Below are positions 38,401 to 51,627 of a stretch of 64,000 nucleotides of DNA, one piece after another. Under the pieces are notes generated by a model. It made no database searches and was not told where the DNA came from. It saw nothing but the letters and a program-made list of their open reading frames with translations. Every line of letters begins with the position of its first letter. The first letter of the stretch is position 1. This DNA is from Roseomonas sp. OT10 (lineage in GTDB: Bacteria > Pseudomonadota > Alphaproteobacteria > Acetobacterales > Acetobacteraceae): assembly GCF_020991085.1 (NCBI RefSeq), contig NZ_CP087719.1, positions 496,001 through 560,000 of the forward strand. The letters run 5' to 3'. Position numbers and translations under genes: made by a program.

Positions 38401-38874
38401 TCAGGCGAAGGCGACGGCGGTGATCTCGACGGAGCGGGCGCCGCCGGGGGCGGGCACCTCCACGCTGTCGCCGGTCTTCTTGCCCAGCAGCGCCTTGGCG
38501 AGCGGGGAGGAGATGGAGATCGACCCGTTCTTCATGTCCGCCTCGTAGGCACCGACGATGCGGTAGGTCTTCTCGTCCTCCGTCTCCTCGTCGATGATCG
38601 TGACCCTGGCGCCGAAGCGCACCTGGTCCCCGGACAGCTTGGAGACGTCGATCACCTCGACCGAGGGGATGATCGATTCCAGCTCGGCGATGCGCCCCTC
38701 GATGAAGGACTGCTTCTCGCGCGCCGCGTGGTACTCGGCGTTCTCGGACAGGTCGCCATGGGCGCGGGCCTCCGCGATGGCGCGGATCACCGCGGGCCGT
38801 TCCTCGGCGCGGAGCACTCGCAGCTCGTCCTCAAGCCGGGACAGTCCCTCGGCGGTCATCGGGAACTTCTGCAC
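38401..38874 (-). CDS. greA: Transcription elongation factor GreA
   Basis: 157 residues, the normal GreA length. N-terminal coiled-coil ([20 protein letters not shown]) with the catalytic tip [20 protein letters not shown], whose acidic residues (Asp, Glu) stimulate RNA cleavage by RNA polymerase. The C-terminal FKBP-like domain contains [20 protein letters not shown] and [15 protein letters not shown]. It rescues backtracked polymerase. It lies downstream of carB, a neighbourhood common in alphaproteobacteria, and 8 bp before the threonine ammonia-lyase gene. Confidence 0.95.
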   Translation of the reverse strand: MQKFPMTAEGLSRLEDELRVLRAEERPAVIRAIAEARAHGDLSENAEYHAAREKQSFIEGRIAELESIIPSVEVIDVSKLSGDQVRFGARVTIIDEETEDEKTYRIVGAYEADMKNGSISISSPLAKALLGKKTGDSVEVPAPGGARSVEITAVAFA

Positions 38875-39042
38875 GGCGTCAACCTTCCCTCAACGCATCG
38901 CGACCGCGGCCGCCCCGGCACGGTCTGGCGGGGGCCGCCGCGGCACGCAGGCCGAGACGGAGGGGGCGGGTGCCGGCATCGGCCGGACCCGCCCCAACGT
39001 CACGAATTCACGATCCCCGACAGTGGCTCTCCCGGGAAACGA

Positions 39043-42288
<3,246 letters not shown>

Positions 42289-42291
42289 GGG

Positions 42292-42534
42292 TCAGGCTCC
42301 GGCGGAGCGCCGCACGAGGGGCAGCGCGGCAAGGTGGGTGAGGAACCAGAAGAGGGCGAGGGAGGCGGGCTCCCCCGCATCGGCGGCGATGGTGACGAGG
42401 GTATGGGCGGTGGCGGACACGGCCATCAGGCCCAGCAGGTCCACGGGCCCCGGGCGCAGCCGGCGGCGCAGGATGGTGCCGATGCCCCAGGCATAGACCA
42501 CGCCCAGCAGGGCGATGAGGAGCCAGCGCATCAT
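42292..42534 (-). CDS. Small membrane protein (80 residues)
   Basis: ATG 42534 overlaps the lysE stop as ATGA (a second ATG follows directly). Two or three membrane helices: LLIALLGVVYAWGIGTILRR, DLLGLMAVSATAHTLVTIA and ALFWFLTHLAALPLVRR. I do not recognise the family. Placement in an overlapping chain between lysE and carB suggests co-translation with the car operon. It may be a transporter accessory. Confidence 0.7.
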   Translation of the reverse strand: MMRWLLIALLGVVYAWGIGTILRRRLRPGPVDLLGLMAVSATAHTLVTIAADAGEPASLALFWFLTHLAALPLVRRSAGA

Positions 42535-43160
42535 CGCTCGGTGGTCGCGAGCTTCACGGCGAGCAGGCCCAGCGCCCCGCCCAGCACCCAGCGCTGCGCC
42601 GCCACCCAGGCGGGGCGGGAGCCGAGGAAGGCGGAGACGCGCGCGGCGCCCAGGACGAAGAGCGCGTCGAACGCCGCGTTGATGCCGATCTGCACGAGGC
42701 CCAGCACGGCGATCTGCGACAGGGCGCCCCCGCGCGACGGGTCGAGGAAGGCGGGCAGCACGGCCACGTAGAACAGTGCCACCTTCGGGTTCAGCGCGGC
42801 GGTGGCGAGGCCGACCGAGAACAGCTTCGCATCCGATTCCCGGGGCAGGGGGCGGGGGGCGAAGATCGGCGCGGCGCCCGGCTTCAGGCATTGCCACGCC
42901 ATCCAGCCGAGGTAGGCGGCGCCCCCCAGGCGCAGCACGTCGAAGCCGTAGGGCAGGGCCAGCAGCGCCGCCGCCACGCCCAGCGCGGCCGCGAGCATGA
43001 TCGCGACGGTCCCCGCGACGCAGCCCGCCAGCGAGACCATCCCCGCCCGCGTGCCCTGCGCCAGCGAGCGCGAGACGAGGTAGAGCAGGTTCGGCCCCGG
43101 CGTGAGCGCAAGGCCCACGGACAGCGCGGCGACGGCGAGGATGGCGGTCAGCGACGGCAT
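42531..43160 (-). CDS. LysE/RhtB-family amino-acid exporter
   Basis: 209 residues, six predicted membrane helices. ATG 43160 overlaps the stop of the preceding gene. The family motif LALTPGPNLLYLVSRSLAQG is in the first loop, followed by LGGAAYLGWMAWQCLK and GLATAALNPKVALFYVAVLPAF, both diagnostic of RhtB/LysE exporters. It exports an amino acid or analogue from the cytoplasm. In the car operon it could relieve arginine- or related amino-acid overflow; that is speculation. Confidence 0.88.
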   Translation of the reverse strand: MPSLTAILAVAALSVGLALTPGPNLLYLVSRSLAQGTRAGMVSLAGCVAGTVAIMLAAALGVAAALLALPYGFDVLRLGGAAYLGWMAWQCLKPGAAPIFAPRPLPRESDAKLFSVGLATAALNPKVALFYVAVLPAFLDPSRGGALSQIAVLGLVQIGINAAFDALFVLGAARVSAFLGSRPAWVAAQRWVLGGALGLLAVKLATTER

Positions 43161-43534
43161 CAGCGGAAGGCCGCGTCGGGGGCGATGAAGCCCAGGATGG
43201 CGCGCCACTTCCACAGCCGGTCGCGCAGCCAGGCCATGGGCCAGGACGCTTCGGCCGGCCGGGCGAACTCGGCGAAGCCGGGCCAGATCACCCGATCGGC
43301 GTCCCAGCGCGGCGTGCCGGTCAGCGCCTCGATCCGGGCGAGCTCCACCACCCCGGCGACGAAGCCCTGCCCGTCGCGCAGGGAGAGCCAGCCCGGCATG
43401 AGGCTGCCCTCCGGCTCCTTGCCGAAGCGGGGCGGGCGCGGGCAGGCGACCAGCATGCCGTCGCCATCCGGGGCCTGCTCCACCGCGGCCGGCGCCGCGC
43501 AGTCCAGACGTGCCGGGGGCCAGAGCAGCACCAC
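43160..43534 (-). CDS. Unknown protein with N-terminal hydrophobic segment; start uncertain
   Basis: 124 residues from GTG 43534. That start would cut into a hydrophobic stretch (LFALGFVVVLLWPP), so the true start may be a CTG at 43624 preceded by GAGGAG 7 nt away. That gives 154 residues with a basic N-terminus and one membrane helix, and no ATG or GTG exists in between. The rest is Pro/Trp-rich, with WDADRVIWPGFAEFARPAEA. Family not recognised. Its stop overlaps lysE as TGATG. Confidence 0.6.
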   Translation of the reverse strand: MVLLWPPARLDCAAPAAVEQAPDGDGMLVACPRPPRFGKEPEGSLMPGWLSLRDGQGFVAGVVELARIEALTGTPRWDADRVIWPGFAEFARPAEASWPMAWLRDRLWKWRAILGFIAPDAAFR

Positions 43535-43635
43535 GACGAAGCCCAGCGCGAACAGGTTGCGCAGCCAGCGCTGCCAGCGGGGCAGTCCCAGGACGGGACG
43601 CGGTCGCGCGGGACGGAACAGCAGGGCCGGTCTCC

Positions 43636-44394
43636 TCAGCCCTGGGCCGAGAAGCCGCCATCCACCGGGATGGCCGTGCCGGTGATGAAGGCGGCGGCAT
43701 CGCTCGCCAGGAAGGCGCCGATGCCCAGGAAGTCATCCGGCGTGCCCCAGCGCCCGGCCGGGGTGCGGGCGGTGACGCTCGCCTCCAGGGTGGGGACGTG
43801 CTGACGGGCGCCGCGCGTCAGGTCCGTGTCGATCCAGCCGGGCAGGATGGCGTTGCAGGTGATGCCGTCCTTGCTCCAGGCGGAGGCGAGGGACTTCGTG
43901 TACTGCACCACCGCGCCCTTGGCGGCGCCGTAGGCGGGGGAGAAGGGCAGCCCGAACAGCGAGAGCATGGAGCCGGTGTTGATCACCCGCCCGTGCCCGG
44001 AGGCCTTCAGCGCCGGATGGGCGGCGCGGCAGGTGCGCATCAGCCCGGTGAGGTTGGTGTCGAGGACGGTCGCCCACTCCTCGTCCGTGATCTCCTCCGG
44101 CCGCTTGCGGATGTTGCCGCCGGCATTGTTGACCAGGATGTCGAGCCGCCCGCCCAGCGCCACCGCCTCGTCCACCAGCCGTGCCGGGCCGGCGGGGTCG
44201 GTCATGTCCACGACCAGCGCGGCCGCACCCTGGCCCAGCGCCGCCACGGCGGCCTCGTTCTTCGCCGTGTTGCGCCCGGCCACGATCACCCGGGCGCCGT
44301 TCGCGGCGAGGCCGCGCGCGAGTCCGAGGCCGATGCCGCCATTGCCGCCCACCACCAGGGCGACGCGGCCGGTCAGGTCGGACAGCGCGCTCAT
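43636..44394 (-). CDS. SDR-family oxidoreductase
   Basis: 252 residues. ATG 44394 overlaps the carA stop (ATGA). Cofactor motif VVGGNGGIGLGLARGL (NAD(P) Rossmann loop), NNAGG, catalytic Ser in INTGSMLSLFG and Y-x3-K in AYGAAKGAVVQYTK. The C-terminal GTAIPVDGGFSAQG is typical of gluconate 5-dehydrogenase/3-oxoacyl-reductase-like SDRs. The catalytic tetrad is intact. Substrate is unknown; its location inside the car operon gives no obvious pathway link. Confidence 0.87.
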   Translation of the reverse strand: MSALSDLTGRVALVVGGNGGIGLGLARGLAANGARVIVAGRNTAKNEAAVAALGQGAAALVVDMTDPAGPARLVDEAVALGGRLDILVNNAGGNIRKRPEEITDEEWATVLDTNLTGLMRTCRAAHPALKASGHGRVINTGSMLSLFGLPFSPAYGAAKGAVVQYTKSLASAWSKDGITCNAILPGWIDTDLTRGARQHVPTLEASVTARTPAGRWGTPDDFLGIGAFLASDAAAFITGTAIPVDGGFSAQG

Positions 44395-45830
44395 GCCCGG
44401 TTCCTCTCGATCAGGTCGGTGAAGCGGTGGAACAGGTGGTGGCTGTCGGAGGGGCCGGGCGAGGCTTCCGGATGGTACTGCACCGAGAAGGCCAGCTTCC
44501 CCTCGGCGGCGATGCCCTCGTTGGAGCCGTCGAAGAGGGAGACGTGCGTCACCGTCACCCCCTCCGGCAGGCTCTTCTCGTCCACCGCGAAGCCGTGGTT
44601 CTGCGAGGTGATCTCCACCTTGCCGGTGGCGAGGTCCTTCACCGGCTGGTTCGCCCCGCGATGGCCGCGGTCAAGCTTGTAGGTCTTCGCCCCCAGGGCG
44701 AGGGCCAGGAGCTGGTGGCCGAGGCAGATGCCGAAGACGGGCACCCGCTTCTCCAGCACGCCGCGGATCGCGGGCACGGCGTATTCGCCCGTCGCCGCCG
44801 GGTCGCCCGGGCCGTTGGACAGGAACACCCCGTCCGGCGCGTGGCGCAGGATGTCCTCGGCGGTCGCGGTCGCCGGCACCACCGTCACGTCGCAGCCCGC
44901 ATCGGCGAGGCAGCGCAGGATGTTGCGCTTGGCGCCGTAATCCACCGCCACGACCTTGTGCCGCTTCGCGGGGGCCTTGTCGTAGCCCTGGCCCCAGGAC
45001 CACAGCCCCTCCTCCCAGCGGTAGCTCTGCCGGGTGGAGACCTCCTTCGCCAGGTCCATCCCCTCCAGCCCCGGCCAGCCGGCCGCCCGGGCGCGCAGCG
45101 CGGGCAGGTCGAAGACGCCGTCCGGGGCGTGGCAGATGACCCCGTTCGGCGCCCCGCCGTCGCGGATGCGGATGGTCAGGGCGCGGGTGTCCACCCCCGC
45201 GACCCCGGGGATGCCGTAGGACTTCAGCCAGTCCTCCAGGTCGCGCGCGGCGCGGTAGTTGGAGGGGGCGGTCGGGTCCTCCTTCACGATCAGCCCGCGC
45301 GCGGCGGGGGTGACCGTCTCCATGTCCTCGGCATTGGCGCCGACATTGCCGATATGGGGGAAGGTGAAGGTGATGATCTGCGCGGCGTAGGAGGGGTCGG
45401 TCAGCGTCTCCTGGTAGCCGGTCAGCCCCGTGTTGAAGCAGATCTCGCCGACCTGGGTGGCGGCGGCCCCGAAGCCGCGGCCCCAGAAGACGGACCCGTC
45501 GGCCAGGACGATGCAGCCGGTGGCGCCGGGGGGAACCGCGTCGGGGGTGGTGTCGGGCTTGGCTTGGTCCACGGGGGAGGTCTCCACGGGGGGCGTTTCC
45601 GGGGCGGGAGCGGCGCGGGATGCCGCAGGCTGGGCGGGCGCGCCGGAGAGGGCAACGCCCGGCATGTCGGACAGGCCGAGCCCGGTCGCGGCGATCAGCG
45701 CCGGCCAGTGCTTGGCGGGGACGGCCCGGGCCTGGCGCCACTTGCGCACCGCCTCCAGCCCGACCCCGCAGCGGGTCGCGACCGCCTCCGCCCCGCCGGC
45801 GAGGCCGATGATCTCTTCCACGGATCGCAT
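44391..45830 (-). CDS. carA: Carbamoyl-phosphate synthase small subunit with N-terminal HTH extension
   Basis: 479 residues from ATG 45830, about 95 longer than usual CarA. Residues 1-60 (MRSVEEIIGLAGGAEAVATR, then CGVGLEAVRKWRQARAVPA) form a YdaS/Cro-like helix-turn-helix. A Pro/Ala linker (65-105) leads to normal CarA: CIVLADGSVFWGRGFG, TGLTGYQETLTDPSY, and the glutaminase with Cys near 367 (GICLGHQLLALALG) and His-Glu near 454 (YHPEASPGPSDS). The glutaminase triad is intact. It supplies ammonia to CarB. The HTH suggests that the enzyme subunit binds DNA; a 17-bp palindrome lies in its promoter. NCBI annotates similar N-terminal domains as 'carph-isopro' (from memory). Confidence 0.93.
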   Translation of the reverse strand: MRSVEEIIGLAGGAEAVATRCGVGLEAVRKWRQARAVPAKHWPALIAATGLGLSDMPGVALSGAPAQPAASRAAPAPETPPVETSPVDQAKPDTTPDAVPPGATGCIVLADGSVFWGRGFGAAATQVGEICFNTGLTGYQETLTDPSYAAQIITFTFPHIGNVGANAEDMETVTPAARGLIVKEDPTAPSNYRAARDLEDWLKSYGIPGVAGVDTRALTIRIRDGGAPNGVICHAPDGVFDLPALRARAAGWPGLEGMDLAKEVSTRQSYRWEEGLWSWGQGYDKAPAKRHKVVAVDYGAKRNILRCLADAGCDVTVVPATATAEDILRHAPDGVFLSNGPGDPAATGEYAVPAIRGVLEKRVPVFGICLGHQLLALALGAKTYKLDRGHRGANQPVKDLATGKVEITSQNHGFAVDEKSLPEGVTVTHVSLFDGSNEGIAAEGKLAFSVQYHPEASPGPSDSHHLFHRFTDLIERNRA

Positions 45831-45836
45831 GATGGC

Positions 45837-45865
45837 CTTATCTGGGAAGTGATTTCCCAAAGCAA
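45837..45865 (-). promoter_or_regulatory. carA promoter with embedded palindromic operator
   Basis: On the minus strand, TTGCTT (-35-like, 45865-45860), a 17-nt spacer and GATAAG (-10-like, 45842-45837) precede carA. The spacer is itself the dyad TGGGAA-ATCAC-TTCCCA (45859-45843), with perfect 6-bp arms. Another TTGGGAA half-site lies at 45902-45896, 42 bp away, four helical turns. A start about 6-7 nt after the -10 would give an almost leaderless carA message. The box matches are moderate (3/6 and 4/6), so the promoter is a hypothesis. Confidence 0.6.
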
Positions 45866-45928
45866 CCGAAACCCGGCCGGGCCCCCGGAAATTTTTTCCC
45901 AACCGCCCCGCCGCCCCAGGAGGCCGCC

Positions 45929-46387
45929 ATGGACCTGCGCACCCGCTTCACCGACGAGCTCAAGACCTCCATGAAGGCCGGCACCGCCGCCCGCACCTCC
46001 ACCCTGCGGATGATCCTGGCGAAGCTGAAGGACACGGACATCGCCGCCCGTCCCTCCGGCGTGGACAAGGTGCCGGAGGAGCAGATCGTCGCCATGCTGC
46101 GCGGCATGGCCAAGAGCCGGCGCGAGAGCGTGGAGATGTACCGCCAAGGCAACCGCCCCGAGCTGGCCGAGAAGGAGGAGGCGGAGATCGCGGTGATCGA
46201 GTCCTTCCTGCCGCAGCAGATGGACGAGGCCGCGACCACCGCCGCCGTGGAGGCCGCCATCGCCGAGACGGGCGCCGCCTCGATCAAGGAGATGGGCAAG
46301 GTCATGGCCGCGCTGAAGGCGAAGCACGCGGCCACGCTGGACATGGCCAAGGTCGGCCCGATCGTGAAGGCGAAGCTGGGGGGCTGA
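45929..46387 (+). CDS. GatB/YqeY domain protein
   Basis: 152 residues; AGGAGG 5 nt before ATG 45929. MDLRTRFTDELKTSMKAGTA begins the helical YqeY fold; RREPES-type segment KSRRESVEMYRQGNRPELAE and YLP-like ESFLPQQMDE, then SIKEMGKVMAALKAKHAATL, where GKVM is a YqeY hallmark. The domain resembles the tRNA-binding tail of amidotransferase GatB. In many alphaproteobacteria yqeY precedes dnaG and rpoD, replacing the rpsU of the E. coli cluster. It diverges from carA over 98 bp. Confidence 0.9.
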   Translation: MDLRTRFTDELKTSMKAGTAARTSTLRMILAKLKDTDIAARPSGVDKVPEEQIVAMLRGMAKSRRESVEMYRQGNRPELAEKEEAEIAVIESFLPQQMDEAATTAAVEAAIAETGAASIKEMGKVMAALKAKHAATLDMAKVGPIVKAKLGG

Positions 46388-46428
46388 CCGCGCGCCCCGG
46401 GGGTAAAGGCCCATAGGCCGGGAGCCCA

Positions 46429-46456
46429 GGGCCGGGGGACGATCGGCCCCCGGCCC
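46429..46456. terminator. Bidirectional hairpin between yqeY and host-attachment gene
   Basis: GGGCCGGGGG (46429-46438) pairs perfectly with CCCCCGGCCC (46447-46456), loop 8 nt, between two convergent genes (stops at 46387 and 46471). Strong hairpin, no T tract. Confidence 0.6.
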
Positions 46457-46470
46457 GCTGCCGCCGGGGG

Positions 46471-46866
46471 TCAGCCCAACGCAGCGGCGATCTCAGGCAG
46501 GGTGTGGTTGGTCAGGTTCTTCGGGATCGACTGCACCACGCTCGCCTCGACCGTCTTGTGCAGGGCGTCGCGGATCTGGCCGAGCGTCTGCGGGTCGGCG
46601 ACCAGGACCAGCGCCTCGAAGGCGTTCCTGGTCTTCAGCGCGTAAAGCGACTGGGCGATCTCCTTGGCGAAGGTGGCCTCCCCCGTCTCCTTCGGGCTCT
46701 GCTCGTCGGGGCGGGAGCCGGACGGGCCCTGCCCGTCAGGGTTGGGCGACAGGCGCTCCTCCTCCCGCAGCGTGACCTCCAGGCCCCGGCCGGCATTGCG
46801 CAGCAACAGGGCTTTGCCGCCATCGGCTACGACGATGAGGGCATTGTGGGGAATGAGCTCGGCCAT
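46471..46866 (-). CDS. Host attachment protein family
   Basis: 131 residues from ATG 46866 (MAELIPHNALIVVADGGKAL). This opening, with VVADGGKALLLRN, and the later FEALVLVADPQTLGQIRDAL are diagnostic for the 'host attachment protein' family, first described for Agrobacterium plant-attachment mutants. The fold is related to the release-factor-1-like (Pelota/eRF1) catalytic domain. A low-complexity central loop (NPDGQGPSGSRPDEQSPKET) varies between members. Its true role is uncertain; attachment is a historic label. It stands alone on its strand. Confidence 0.82.
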   Translation of the reverse strand: MAELIPHNALIVVADGGKALLLRNAGRGLEVTLREEERLSPNPDGQGPSGSRPDEQSPKETGEATFAKEIAQSLYALKTRNAFEALVLVADPQTLGQIRDALHKTVEASVVQSIPKNLTNHTLPEIAAALG

Positions 46867-47067
46867 GTCGGCGCCTCCGTATCCGTGTGCGTCCGGGTTC
46901 TGCCCGGTCGTCGGCAAGGAACGCCGCGGCAGGCGGAAAGGCGCCGCCGGAGGGGCGATTTTTCCCGCCGCCGGAACCGGGCGCCGGCCGGTCCGGGGGG
47001 CGGGGCGGACCAGGGCCGCCGCGCGCCGGATGACGGGCAGCGGCCGGTCGTGCTTTTAGGAGGCTGA

Positions 47068-48930
47068 ATGGCCCTCCCGCCCAACTTCCTGGACGAGCTG
47101 CGCGCCCGCACGCCGCTGCCGGCGCTGGTCGGGCGCCGTGTCCGCCTGACCCGGAACGGGCGGCAGTGGAAGGGGTGCTGCCCGTTCCACAACGAGAAGA
47201 CGCCGTCCTTCTATGTCTATGACGACCACTACCACTGCTTCGGCTGCGGCGCGCATGGCGACGCCTTCCGCTTCGTCATGCAGACGGAGGGGGCGGGATT
47301 CCGCGATGCCGTGGAGCGACTCGCCGCCGAGGCAGGCATGGAGGTCCCGAAGGAGACCCCGCAGCAGGCCGCGCGCGAGGCCCGGGCGAGGGACCTGCAC
47401 GACGTGCTGGAGGCCGCCGCGGAGGCGATGCGCCGCCGCCTGCGGGCGCCGGAGGGGGCGGAGGGGCTGGCCTATCTCCGCCGCCGCGGCCTGTCGGAGG
47501 AGACCATCGCCCGCTTCGGCCTGGGCTGGTCCGGGGGCGGGCGGGGGGCGCTGATCGGCGACCTCGCGCCGCTGGACATCCCGCCGGCGCGGCTGGCCGA
47601 GGCGGGGCTGGTGAAGGAGGACGGGCGCGGCGGCTGGTCGGACTTCTTCTTCCACCGGGTGATGTTCCCGATCCGCGACCGGCGCGGCCGGCTGGTCTCC
47701 TTCGGCGGCCGCATCCTGGGCGACGGACAGCCGAAATACCTGAACGGCCCCGAGACGGAGGTCTTCAGCAAGCGGCGCACCCTCTATGGCCTGGACCTTG
47801 CGAGGGAGGCGGTCTTCCGGGACGGCGCCCGGCTGGTGGTGGTCGAGGGATACATGGACGTGATCGCCCTGCACCAGGCGGGGTTCACCGGCGCGGTCGC
47901 CCCGCTGGGCACGGCGCTGACCGAGGAGCACCTGGCCGAGCTGTGGCGCATCTCGCCGGAGCCGGTGCTGTCCTTCGACCGCGACGCCGCCGGCGCCCGG
48001 GCGGCGCTGCGGACGGTGGAGCTGGCCCTGCCGCTGCTGGGGACGGAGCGCTCCCTGCGGCTGCTCCACCTGCCCGGGGAGGCCAAGGACCCGGACGAGT
48101 TCCTGGCGAAGCACGGCCCCGCGCCCTTCGCCCAGGCGCTGGAGGCGGCGAAGCCGCTGAGCGAGGCGCTCTACGACCTGCTCGCCGCCGGCCCGGCGCC
48201 GGCCACGGCGGAGCAATGGGCCGCCCTGCGCCACCGGCTGGAGGAGGCGGCGGGCCGCATCCCCGACAAGGCCCTGGCCGCCGAGGTCCGCCGCGTGCTG
48301 CTGGACCGCTTCTACGCCGCCCGCTCGGCCGGGCGCGCGCCCTTTCCGGGGCGCCGCCCCGCCCCGGGGGAGGGGGGGCGCCGCTTCCCCGGCCGCCCGC
48401 TTGCCCCCCGCATCGAGCGCCGCCCGATCGACGCCGACGCCACCCGGCTGGAGCAGGCGCGCTGCCTGCTGGCCATCACCCTCGCCCATCCCTGGGTGCT
48501 GGACGAGGTGGAGGAGAGCTGCGCCCTGCTGGACCTGCCGCCCGGGGATTGCGACCGGCTGCGCGCCGCCCTGCTCGCCTGGCATGGCACCCCCCGCCCC
48601 GCGGGGGTTGATCCTCAGGCCGATCCGCTTGAATCGGCTCCGCTGCCCGCCCACCTGCACGCGACCGGGCTGGGCGAGCTTCTCGCCTGGGCGACGCGTG
48701 CCACCGGCCTGCCGGGGGCCGCACGCCCCGATGCCCAGCCGGCCGAGGTGCTGGAGGGCTGGTGGCATTTCTTCGCGCTGCTGCGGGGCGAGGCATCCCT
48801 GGTCGAGGACCAGCGCGCCGCGGTGCGGGCCTGGACCGAGACCAACGATCCCGCGGCCCAGCAGCGCCTGACCCGGATCACCGAAGCCCTGATGGCCGTG
48901 CGGCGCGGCGAGACCGGCCTGGGGGAATGA
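47068..48930 (+). CDS. dnaG: DNA primase
   Basis: 620 residues; AGGAGG 4 nt before ATG 47068. Zinc ribbon (about 38-66): CCPFHNEKTPSFYVY and HCFGCGAHGDAFRFV supply the Cys/His ligands. The TOPRIM core has VVVEGYMDVIALHQAG and SFDRDAAGARAA (metal acids). The catalytic RNA-polymerase region has FPIRDRRGRLVSFGGRILGD and YLNGPETEVFSKRRTLYGL. The C-terminal 150 residues are helicase-binding. It makes Okazaki primers. rpoD follows in the same direction. Confidence 0.96.
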   Translation: MALPPNFLDELRARTPLPALVGRRVRLTRNGRQWKGCCPFHNEKTPSFYVYDDHYHCFGCGAHGDAFRFVMQTEGAGFRDAVERLAAEAGMEVPKETPQQAAREARARDLHDVLEAAAEAMRRRLRAPEGAEGLAYLRRRGLSEETIARFGLGWSGGGRGALIGDLAPLDIPPARLAEAGLVKEDGRGGWSDFFFHRVMFPIRDRRGRLVSFGGRILGDGQPKYLNGPETEVFSKRRTLYGLDLAREAVFRDGARLVVVEGYMDVIALHQAGFTGAVAPLGTALTEEHLAELWRISPEPVLSFDRDAAGARAALRTVELALPLLGTERSLRLLHLPGEAKDPDEFLAKHGPAPFAQALEAAKPLSEALYDLLAAGPAPATAEQWAALRHRLEEAAGRIPDKALAAEVRRVLLDRFYAARSAGRAPFPGRRPAPGEGGRRFPGRPLAPRIERRPIDADATRLEQARCLLAITLAHPWVLDEVEESCALLDLPPGDCDRLRAALLAWHGTPRPAGVDPQADPLESAPLPAHLHATGLGELLAWATRATGLPGAARPDAQPAEVLEGWWHFFALLRGEASLVEDQRAAVRAWTETNDPAAQQRLTRITEALMAVRRGETGLGE

Positions 48931-48951
48931 CCCCGCCGGGACGGGGACCCG

Positions 48952-48994
48952 CCGGGGCAGCCCCGGGGGCCCCATAGGGTAGAGAGAGTTTTTT
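48952..48994 (+). terminator. Hairpin and T tract between dnaG and rpoD
   Basis: CCGGGG (48952-48957) pairs with CCCCGG (48961-48966) around CAG; six T lie at 48989-48994, 22 nt after the stem. The distance is too long for a typical intrinsic terminator, so it may be an attenuator, a processing site or chance. The 115-bp gap otherwise should hold an rpoD promoter. Confidence 0.35.
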
Positions 48995-49045
48995 CGCGGC
49001 GGCGCGCCTTCCGGCGGCGGCGCCCCGCGCGGACCGGAGGCGTGG

Positions 49046-50974
<1,929 letters not shown>

Positions 50975-50975
50975 G

Positions 50976-51551
50976 GTGTTCGTCGCGCATGGCGGGCAGG
51001 AGGTGACCCCCGTCCAGGTGGAGGTCACCTTCCTGCGCATGGACCGGCCGCCCGCCGCCGCCGCCCCGGCCCTGCCGCCGGGCGCGGCGGTGGTGCGGCT
51101 GCGCCGCTGCACCGTGCCCTTCTACCGCTACCTCTACGCCGCCGTGGGCGGGGAGTACCTCTGGTGGTTCCGCCGCACCGTGCCGGACGATCGGCTGGCG
51201 GCGATCCTGGCCAGCCCGGAGGTCTCCATCCACGTCCTCTACGACGGCGGCGAGCCGGCCGGCTTCTACGAGCTGGAGCGGCGGCCGGGGCGCGTGGTCA
51301 ACCTCTCCTATTTCGGCCTGCTGCCGCACGCGGTCGGGCGCGGCATCGGCGCAGCCTTCCTGCGCCGTGCCGTCGACGACTGCTGGGCGGACGGCGCGGT
51401 GTCGGTCACGGTCAACACCTGCACCGCCGACCACCCCCGCGCCCTGCCGAACTACCTGGCCGCCGGCTTCGGCATCCTGCGCCGGGTGCGGGAGGAATGG
51501 CCCGTGCCGACCAGGCTGGGCCTGCGCATCCCGGAGCGGCTGCGAGGCTGA
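50976..51551 (+). CDS. GNAT-family N-acetyltransferase
   Basis: 191 residues from GTG 50976, 1 bp after rpoD; shorter starts (GTG 51018 or ATG 51040) are possible. [20 protein letters not shown] and [20 protein letters not shown] precede the acetyl-CoA loop [20 protein letters not shown]. The tail ([20 protein letters not shown]) has the N-x-C-T-x-D-H-P-x-A-L family block. Substrate is unknown. Close coupling suggests transcription with rpoD. A strong hairpin at 51562-51590 ends the transcript. Confidence 0.85.
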   Translation: MFVAHGGQEVTPVQVEVTFLRMDRPPAAAAPALPPGAAVVRLRRCTVPFYRYLYAAVGGEYLWWFRRTVPDDRLAAILASPEVSIHVLYDGGEPAGFYELERRPGRVVNLSYFGLLPHAVGRGIGAAFLRRAVDDCWADGAVSVTVNTCTADHPRALPNYLAAGFGILRRVREEWPVPTRLGLRIPERLRG

Positions 51552-51561
51552 ACCATCGCGC

Positions 51562-51590
51562 CCCCGGGGGAGGCAAGCCCTCCCCCGGGG
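51562..51590. terminator. Strong bidirectional hairpin
   Basis: CCCCGGGGGAGG (51562-51573) pairs perfectly with CCTCCCCCGGGG (51579-51590), loop CAAGC, between the convergent GNAT and GMC genes. No T tract, but the 12-bp GC stem is well placed to end both transcripts. Confidence 0.65.
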
Positions 51591-51627
51591 AGCTGGCGCA
51601 ACGCCACGGAACGGGCCATCGCGGCGC

